From DATLYB01 sp964502525 (lineage in GTDB: Bacteria > Bacteroidota > Bacteroidia > Chitinophagales > CAIOSU01), in the NCBI GenBank assembly GCA_964502525.1, contig CAZCXH010000107.1, forward strand, positions 1 through 17,211: DNA of 17,211 nt, written 5' to 3'. The position numbers were made by a program, and so were the translations under genes. Positions 1 to 6,700 of this stretch are shown piece after piece (positions within the stretch are counted from its first letter, which is position 1; every line of letters starts with the position of its first letter). The notes under the pieces are model-generated. The model did not search any database and was not told the DNA's origin. It saw only the letters and a program-made list of their open reading frames with translations.

Positions 1-500
1 CAACGAAATAGCTTTCTCCATCACAAATGGTTGCGGTGGCATTGCCCGTTAAGATGGGCAGTACAATCAACTCAGTTGTAAGAATGCTGTCGCAACCTGC
101 GGAAGTAGAGAAAGTATCATAATACGTTCCCGGTTGAGTTTGGAACGCTCCCCCGGCAAAATAACTTTCGCCATCGCAAATGGAAGCCGTAATCGAATCG
201 GTAATCACCACATCAACGGTCAAGGTGGTAATCACAATGCTGTCGCAGCCTCCAGCTGAAGAAAAAGTATCATTATATATTCCTGACTCGGTTTGGAAGG
301 CGCCTCCCGCGAAGAAGCTATCACCCTCGCATATTGAAGCAGAAACCTGACTGATAATTTCAGGCAAAACTGTCAGGCGCGTCTCGATCACGCTGTCACA
401 GCCTGCAACCGACACCAACGAATCAAAATAAATTCCTGTTTGAGTTTGGAACGCCCCGCCAGCAAAGATGCTGTCGCCATCGCATATCGAGGTATTCACA
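1..500 (-). repeat. Tandem 51-residue (153-bp) protein repeats
   Basis: The SprB-repeat protein ends, within the window, in four tandem copies with a core like SICDGxSxFAGGAFQTxxGxY followed by GCDSxxxTxLTV. The first Cys codons lie at 482-484, 329-331, 176-178 and 23-25 on the plus strand, exactly 153 bp apart each time. The copies differ at many positions, so this is an old protein-level repeat and not a fresh duplication. The array is cut by the window edge, and its full copy number is unknown. Confidence 0.9.
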
Positions 501-2356
501 ATAGTATTTGGAATCGGCTGTCCGCCTGTGATTGTGACCATATCGGTGAAAACGCATTCATGCAAATCCGTAGCAGTTACATAATAAACTCCTGCAGCAA
601 CATGAATAGCTGCAATGGTATCACCGGTTGACCAGCTATAACGATAAGGAAAAGTTCCTCCCGACATCAGGAGGACCGCAGTGCCCAGACCACCCTCGCA
701 GTCTGCATTCACTGCGCTAATCGTCCCCACAAAAGGCAATGGCTCCAAGACATCATAAGTTTGAGATTCCTGGCAACCGTTGGAATCGGTAACAATAACC
801 GTATATGTTCCTGCGTTTAATCCGGTTGCGGTTTGAGTTGTTTGAGCATCAAGGTCATCCCACAAATAACTGAATGGCGGAGTGCCTCCAAAAACAGTCG
901 CTTCAATGGCGCCATTGCTTTCGCCATTGCAGCTCACGAAGGTTACATTGCCTGTGACGATAAGCTGCGGCCTGGAAGAAATTAAAATTCTTTCAACCGT
1001 GGTGCAATTGTTATCATCCGTTGTTCTTACATCGTAGAATCCGGAAGTCAGTCCGGTGAAAGTGTGGTCGCTGGTATCGCCAAGCTGCGACTGAAGCACA
1101 TTTCCCGAAAGGTCCAGCAATTCATAATCAAAAGGCTGAAATCCCTGGCCGAACACATGAATGCTGCCATCATTTCCTCCGAAGCAGCTAACACCGGTTG
1201 CAGTAACGATGCTGCTGTCGCAGCAGAACAGTTGCGCGAAGAACCGGTAATTGGGATCCAATTCGCAGGCATTGCTGGTCCAGCTTCCTGTTTCGGAATC
1301 ACCATAATTGAATATTTCAATATTAAGATTATCCGAGCCGGGAGAACAGGATGACAGCGTGGTGATTGTCCATTGAAACGTAAGCTGGCAGACCGTACCG
1401 GATAACGGATCGCCATTCACGCCCTGGTCACCGTAATTATCTCCGGGATAATTCGTATTGCAGGTTGTGGGGCATCCGAGAGTTGATTCAAAGAAGAACC
1501 CGGGTCCGTCAGAAATGGGTATCGGACGGGATGTGGTTGTTCCGGTCACAATTCCGTTATACCAAACCCAAAAACCATTGGTGGGATCGCATGATGCCGG
1601 AGGAATCTGAGACGTCAATGTTGAAAGATCCCATCCGTTGCCGAAATGCGGAACTATGCCATGTATCCAGTTAGTTGCGGTTTGATTATAATCTAATATA
1701 GTATAAGTGAAAGTAACTGTCGTTCCCGCTTGGTATCTTCCGTTTACCGGAGGAGGAGACACTGTCAGGTTATTCTGTTGAATGCATGCCGTACAGTCAT
1801 CATTGTTAGTGAGGGTTAACGAAAATGAACATTGATCCAAGGTATCGGCTCCGCTGATTTGCAGATAGTACGAACCGGGATTAAGTGAAGTGAACGATGC
1901 GGTTATATTTCCGCCAACGGTGGTTTCAGCGCAGTTTCTCGCAACCAAATCATCGCAGCCGGTTCCGGGATCCTGCCACAGACCAATGCTGACGCCTCTT
2001 AATAAACTGGCGATCTGAACATTCAGCACCGTGCCCGTTATTTGAAAGCGATACCATACATCAGCAGCCGGGGCAGCCATGTCGCCACCCGTCTGACAGC
2101 CGATGATATATCCGTAAGGAAATTCTGCGGTTGCGCAAACAGTAGAACCATTAAATGTTTGAGGGGTCCCAGTGCCGAGAGGGCACAGGAGAGGCGCGTT
2201 CAGCAATCCGAGGTTGATAGCTCCCGCGCAGGCGTCATTGGCCGGAGGCGCGCCCGTGCAGGTTGAGCATTGCGCAAGCGTCTTTGCCGGCATCACCAGC
2301 GCCAATAAACCAATCAGGCTTATTGCTATATGTAAGAGCGGGGTTTGGGTTTTCAT
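1..2356 (-). CDS. Large SprB-repeat secreted surface protein, 3' end outside window
   Basis: One open frame runs from the ATG at 2356 to the window edge, giving about 785 residues with no stop. Residues 1-29 are a signal peptide ending near TLAQ. Residues of about 30-175 resemble a pre-peptidase-C-like beta-sandwich (motif DVWYRF), and about 180-385 form a second Cys-containing extracellular domain I cannot name. Three SprB-type repeats follow (for example VSCNGESNGAIEA, GTPPFSYLWDD and GLNAGTYTVIVTDSNGC). Four copies of a 51-residue repeat then run to the edge. SprB repeats are known from T9SS-exported adhesins of gliding Bacteroidetes, so a cell-surface adhesin or structural role is inferred. 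A T9SS sorting domain is expected beyond position 1 but cannot be seen. The start overlaps the upstream gene by ATGA, which suggests translational coupling. Export and surface location are fairly sure; the exact role is not. Confidence 0.9.
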   Translation of the reverse strand, partial: MKTQTPLLHIAISLIGLLALVMPAKTLAQCSTCTGAPPANDACAGAINLGLLNAPLLCPLGTGTPQTFNGSTVCATAEFPYGYIIGCQTGGDMAAPAADVWYRFQITGTVLNVQIASLLRGVSIGLWQDPGTGCDDLVARNCAETTVGGNITASFTSLNPGSYYLQISGADTLDQCSFSLTLTNNDDCTACIQQNNLTVSPPPVNGRYQAGTTVTFTYTILDYNQTATNWIHGIVPHFGNGWDLSTLTSQIPPASCDPTNGFWVWYNGIVTGTTTSRPIPISDGPGFFFESTLGCPTTCNTNYPGDNYGDQGVNGDPLSGTVCQLTFQWTITTLSSCSPGSDNLNIEIFNYGDSETGSWTSNACELDPNYRFFAQLFCCDSSIVTATGVSCFGGNDGSIHVFGQGFQPFDYELLDLSGNVLQSQLGDTSDHTFTGLTSGFYDVRTTDDNNCTTVERILISSRPQLIVTGNVTFVSCNGESNGAIEATVFGGTPPFSYLWDDLDAQTTQTATGLNAGTYTVIVTDSNGCQESQTYDVLEPLPFVGTISAVNADCEGGLGTAVLLMSGGTFPYRYSWSTGDTIAAIHVAAGVYYVTATDLHECVFTDMVTITGGQPIPNTIVNTSICDGDSIFAGGAFQTQTGIYFDSLVSVAGCDSVIETRLTVLPEIISQVSASICEGDSFFAGGAFQTESGIYNDTFSSAGGCDSIVITTLTVDVVITDSITASICDGESYFAGGAFQTQPGTYYDTFSTSAGCDSILTTELIVLPILTGNATATICDGESYFV

Positions 2357-2718
2357 AATCCTTTTTTTATTGGGGTTACCGTTACAATAATTCTTCCGGA
2401 TGGGTGCAGGGAAAATTGCGAATGGCGTGTTCTGTCAATATTGGTCGTATTGACCGCGCTCATGTCCACAGGCAAGCCGGCAGCAACCATTTCGGTTCCT
2501 GAAAGCAACTCAACATTCAAGCCCTCGGTGAAATGTACGGTCGTGCGGTGGTCAGCATGACGGTACTTGTCAAGGTCGTTATGCTGCAGGGCATGAACAA
2601 AATCCGCGAGGTTGTGGACGGAACGCGGATTGAGGATGACGAATCCCGGAACCTGCGTTTGCGCATTTAATGAGCAGAAGAAAAACACAATGGTTACAAG
2701 CCAGAAAATCCTTTTCAT
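2353..2718 (-). CDS. Small secreted protein of unknown function
   Basis: This encodes 121 residues from the ATG at 2718. Residues 1-19 are a clear signal peptide (MKRIFWLVTIVFFFCSLNA) with cleavage near NAQ. The mature part, about 100 residues, is polar and His-rich in the middle (for example YRHADHRTTVHF). It has no Cys, no second membrane span and no motif I recognise. Its TGA stop overlaps the ATG of the following large surface protein in an ATGA, so the two are probably co-transcribed and translationally coupled. That suggests a helper or partner of the surface protein, but this is inference. No Shine-Dalgarno sequence is visible upstream, as is usual in Bacteroidetes. The signal peptide, the overlap and the shared strand argue that it is a real gene. 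Confidence 0.75.
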   Translation of the reverse strand: MKRIFWLVTIVFFFCSLNAQTQVPGFVILNPRSVHNLADFVHALQHNDLDKYRHADHRTTVHFTEGLNVELLSGTEMVAAGLPVDMSAVNTTNIDRTRHSQFSLHPSGRIIVTVTPIKKGL

Positions 2719-3112
2719 GACGGTTTGATTTTAGCAATAAGTTAAGCCTCCGCTGCAAATATTTTGCGGATGCCTGTAATAATTAAGTAAAACAAGACAG
2801 GGCGTTACACTGGGAAAAATGCAGAAATCAAAATAGAGATAAGCAGGATGAACCGCTACGAAATTGTTGGAAATAAAATCCCCGCCTTTAGAGGCAGTGT
2901 CAGAGGAGTACAGAATGTTCACAACGCTTTAGCCCTGACCAGCGAAAAAAGTATCTCTTTGAAAACGGATTTGTGCCAGGCGATTCTTTTCCGCTAGCGG
3001 AGGTATAATAGTATGTGTGCACATAATCTTTGAGTCACCGCAAACTCAGCATTAAGTCGTGCCTGAATTTGATACCTTTCGAAAGAAATTACTCTTTTTC
3101 ATTAGCATTGAG
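2719..3112. other. Intergenic region, no gene seen
   Basis: No supported gene lies here. An open frame at 2731-2922 on the minus strand lacks a signal, a domain or coding character. The stretch holds a perfect 12-bp palindrome, TCCGCTAGCGGA, at 2990-3001, and a weak interrupted palindrome (GCAAA-TAT-TTTGC) at 2755-2767, about 40 bp upstream of the small secreted gene. The promoter of the 2718-to-1 operon should lie here, but I could not place a convincing Bacteroidetes TTG / TAnnTTTG pair. Confidence 0.5.
2990..3001. repeat. Perfect 12-bp palindrome
   Basis: TCCGCTAGCGGA is self-complementary over all 12 bases and stands alone between the small secreted gene and the transposase remnant. It could be a protein-binding site or a leftover of an IS end. 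Nothing in the sequence decides between these. Confidence 0.4.
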
Positions 3113-3463
3113 TTATAAATCAAACAATGTAAACTGATTGGAATTTTGTTCTTTGGGATATTGTAATGGAGTCTGCTGAAACAGTTGATTGACGGGTGTT
3201 TTTTCAAAAATGGAGATGTTCAAAATCTGTAGAATTTCGTAGAGCGATTGTTGAGCATAAATTTCTTTTTAGCGATGGCTACCAACACATATACAAACAC
3301 GGCTATCCATACCTGAGTTTTGACTGCGTTTTCAGAATATCCCCAAAAGGATTTGATTTTAAGATGTTGGATGTTGTTTAATCCATTTAAAAAACAATTC
3401 AATCTTCCAGCGATGTTTATATAGTTGCGCTATTTCGGTGGCTTTGAGATAAAAGTTGTTGGT
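3113..3463 (-). pseudogene. Decayed C-terminal fragment of an IS4-family transposase
   Basis: Read on the minus strand, this region encodes the typical C-terminal end of an IS4-type DDE transposase, in three consecutive pieces. From 3463 comes TNNFYLKATEIAQLYKHRWK followed by IELFFKWIKQH. In another frame (open 3402-3220) comes IKSFWGYSENAVKTQVWIAV. From about 3253 comes QQSLYEILQILNISIFEKTP, ending with FTLFDL and a TAA at 3113-3115. The YKxRWxIELFFKWIKQH block holds the conserved C-terminal Glu region of the family. The first frameshift coincides with a 7-bp tandem duplication (GATGTTG twice, 3363-3376). The second, at about 3250-3256, is best explained by loss of one base and restores the first frame. 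The N-terminal two thirds of the enzyme, usually over 350 residues, are absent, and no terminal inverted repeats were found. The element is dead. Confidence 0.88.
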
Positions 3464-3659
3464 TTCACCAATCTCCTTACCGTTTTCTCCCCTCCAATAT
3501 TTATCTCAATCAAATAAACTCCGGGGACAAGACCGCTGCCGTCAAAAGTGAATTTGTTGATCCCTTTTGAGAGGTTGCTTTCGAGCAGGTCTTTCACTTT
3601 GGCTCCGATGAAGTTTGTATAGAGCCACTTTTAGTTGTTCATCTTGCTGCTACCGGATT
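3463..3659 (-). pseudogene. Orphan, frameshifted T9SS C-terminal sorting domain
   Basis: The minus strand encodes a clear type A T9SS sorting domain without a protein in front of it. It reads FIGAKVKDLLESNLSKGINK, then FTFDGSGLVPGVYLIEI, then GGEKTVRRLVK, ending at about 3463. Just upstream, DEQLKVALY lies in a different frame. An extra A in the AAA run at 3614-3616 explains the shift. A further NPVAAR in the third frame (codons from 3659) looks like the PNP motif that opens these domains. In-frame stops (tta at 3631-3633) close off any longer frame. This is therefore the tail of a destroyed secreted-protein gene. It meets the transposase remnant at 3463, and its frame runs into transposase sequence as far as a stop at 3430-3432. 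Confidence 0.8.
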
Positions 3660-3729
3660 CTGCCGGTTTGTTACAGTATTTTTGTCGGACAATAGTGTAA
3701 ACTTATATTTTCAGCTCCCTAACCTTTCC
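3660..3729. other. Short AT-rich spacer in the scar
   Basis: No gene is seen between the orphan sorting domain and the hairpin. The stretch TTTGTCGGACAATAG near 3689-3706 might be part of an IS end, but no matching partner was found. Confidence 0.3.
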
Positions 3730-3768
3730 AACAGTTTTGACAACTTTTGAAAAGTTGTCAAAACTGTT
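3730..3768. terminator. Perfect 19-bp-arm hairpin behind the metalloprotease gene
   Basis: The arms at 3730-3748 and 3750-3768 pair perfectly over 19 bases around a single central base (3749). The arm begins AACAGTTTTGACAAC. The hairpin starts only three bases beyond the stop codon of the M4 protease gene (stop at 3772-3774). That position suggests it ends or protects this transcript. There is no run of T after the stem in either direction, so it is not a textbook Rho-independent terminator. Because it is symmetrical it could act on both strands. Confidence 0.7.
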
Positions 3769-3771
3769 TAT

Positions 3772-6700
3772 CTACCTGCTCGTGTACAATATCTTCTCAG
3801 TTCTAATCACTCCATTCACATCTACCGACAGGAAGTATATTCCTACCGCGTGAGGATCGAGGCTGATCTTTTCGATGTAACTGCCGTCAACTGAAAGTTT
3901 TTTGTTCTTATAAAGCACCCTGCCTTCAATATCATAGAGCAGAATTTCCAATGCGCTCAATTCTTCAAGATTTAACTCCACATTAAATTCTCCCTGGTTC
4001 GGATTGGGATATACTTTCATGTTATAGCCGGTTTCATCCTCAGTGCCGCTCGTTTTTTGGCTGTAGTTGTTTGTCAGGCAAGTCCTGGCATTTTGAACGA
4101 TGGTAAACGACAGCTCATGACTGATACCCTCGGTGCCAGTTCCGTTGATGCCCGACCAGGGAGTAGCTTTCAGGTTGTAGGTGCCGGGCGCCAGGTTCAA
4201 CTGGTTGTAATTCCCGGAATTGTCACCGGCAAGGGCGTAAGGCGCGCCATTTTCTATCCGGTAGTAGCTTCCGTTAATACGGAATACAACGCTTCTGACG
4301 CTGCCCGGGCAAATAACATCTGCCAGGATGTTGACTTTGCACGTGGAGTTAATCAAATCACCATGATCCAGGATATCAATCTCACCGGTGGTGCCTGCGC
4401 GCACTAACGTGAAGCTCACTACTTCACCAGGGCAGTTGTTATTGTTGTTGTTCCAGTTGTTGTTATTGTTATTCTGATTGTTATTGTTGTTGTTCCAGTT
4501 GTTGTTATTGTTATTCTGATTGTTATTGTTGTTGTTCCAGTTGTTGTTATTGTTGTTCTGATTGTTATTGTTGTTGTTCCAGTTGTTGTTATTGTTATTC
4601 TGATTGTTATTGTTGTTGTTCCAGTTGTTGTTATTGTTGTTCTGATTGTTATTGTTGTTGTTCCAGTTGTTGTTATTGTTATTCTGGTTGTTATTGTTAT
4701 TGTTCCAGTTATTGTTATTGTTGTTCTGATTGTTGTTGTTGTTCCAGTTGTTGTTATTCTGATTGTTGTTATTGTTGTTGCATCCGGAAGAAACTACCCT
4801 CAATGCTATTTCATAGCTGTATCCTGAATTGCCGGTGGCATTGAATCCCGACCAGGGGACAACTCTCACCCTGTAAAGCCCTGGGCGGAGCGAGAGCCTC
4901 TTGTAATTTCCGCTATTGTCACCTTCCAACGCATACGGTGCCGAATTTTCTATCCTGTAGGTGCTTCCGTTCACCAGGAACTGAATGCTGCGAATGTTCG
5001 ATTGGCAAGCAACTTCCGCCCTGATGTTAACCCCGCAGTTTGTATTTATAACATCATTATCGTACAGCGGTCCGATATCGCCATTCCTGCCTTCGCGCAC
5101 CAGCGTGAAACCGACTACTTCGCCCCGACAGTTGTTATTGTTGTTATTCCAATTATTATTGTTATTATTGTTATTATTGTTATTATTGTTATTATTGTTG
5201 TTGTTCCAGTTATTGTTGTTGTTATTGTTCCAGTTGTTGTTGTTATTCCAATTATTGTTATTATTATTATTGTTGTTGCACCGGTCGGAACTGACGGTGA
5301 ACCAGATATCATAAGGAACTCCGGGTGTGCCTGTTCCATTATGCCCTGACCAGGGTATGGCTTCCAGATGATAAGTGCCTGCTCCGAGGTTCAGTTGGAA
5401 ATAGTCGCCTGAATTATTGCCCGCAAGCGCGTAAGGAAAGACATTCTCTATCCGGTGGGTGTTGCCGTTCAGGCGGAAAACCACGCTGCGGATGTGCTGC
5501 CGGCAATCAACTTCAGCGCGGATGTTTATCCTGCATCTTGTATATATCACATCATAATTATTCAGCGGACCAATATCTCCGTTCCTGCCTGAGCGCACCA
5601 GCGTAAAACCTGTTACTTCACCTCTTGGAATGTAATAACATCCCGTGACGGGATCACAGTAGTTATCAGTACATCTGTCAAAATCATCACAAAGGGCATT
5701 ATTGGGAATATATAAGCACCCCATTATGACATCACAGGTATTATCGGTGCAAGCCACGCCATCATCGCAAATAAGCGGGGTTCCCGGCAGACAGCCAAAG
5801 AAAGGATCGCAGAATTCCAAGCCGTTGCATACATCACCGTCATCGCAGGTTACCGGGCTGGATGTGCACTGCCCGTTAACGCAAATGTCAGTCGTGCAGA
5901 GATCTCCATCCTCGCATTGACTATTAAGAATGCAAAGACAATTAATTGACAAAGTGAAATCACCGGTCGCAGTCCCGAAGCCATGGACAAGGATATAATA
6001 ATCCGTTCCGGCAGTCGTAAGCCAACTGACTGTTGAGAAGAAAGGATCGAATGAACAACTCCCGTCATCATCATTCCCGGTTACGCATACGAGACTGCCG
6101 CAAATTCCTTCATAGACCGATATTTTGGTGTCATAAGTAGTGCCTGCGCTACAGGTAGTGGCGATGGCAACTCTTCCATCACCGGTCATCTTATACCAAA
6201 CTCCCGGAGCTGTTGGAGCCACCGGACAAGCCGGTTCGACATCGAGCGTTGCGCCTATGGTAGTGCCGGTTACTTCATCACCGCAAGATATAGGAAGAGC
6301 ACAACCGCAAAGATCATTTTCAGTTGCCTGTGCTCCAACTCCAACAGCATACCACGCATTGGTTGTTGCTATCACTTCCGCGGAACATTCTCCAAACAAA
6401 TCAATTGCTGACTGAATGGACCAGTCTCTCGCAGCAGAATAGTCTGAAGAAGATACCAGATAGACGGTAAGGTTTCTATAAGCAATTGCTGCTGCATTGT
6501 CAATGCCAATGCCGGAAACATTGTAACTATCGCCATTGTCGTTGGTGCCCGCCCCTCCTACAGTCAGTAAATAAAACCAAAAATTTTGCACTCCGCTGTT
6601 GTAATGCACTCCGCATTGATCGTTGCTATTATCGCATGGAGGAGTAATGGTGAACCAATTAGTACCAAGGTAAGTATCCGGCTGAGAAAATGTATTTGGA

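Noticed and set aside
1064..1416. Overlapping open frames on both strands of about 100-120 residues
   Set aside because: They lie inside the SprB-repeat gene, whose frame is continuous and matches known repeat families.
2731..2922. Minus-strand open frame of 63 residues upstream of the small secreted gene
   Set aside because: It has no signal peptide, no recognisable domain and no coding character.
3000..3720. Terminal inverted repeats of the IS4-type element
   Set aside because: No pair of matching ends could be found around the transposase remnant; the element appears truncated.
4435..5277. CRISPR-like array because of the regular repeats
   Set aside because: The repeats are in frame within one protein, without unique spacers.
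4985..5349. Plus-strand and other-frame open frames rich in Leu, Val, Ile or Thr opposite the Asn linkers
   Set aside because: They are antisense or shifted readings of the AAC/AAT repeats inside the metalloprotease gene and have no start context or domain.
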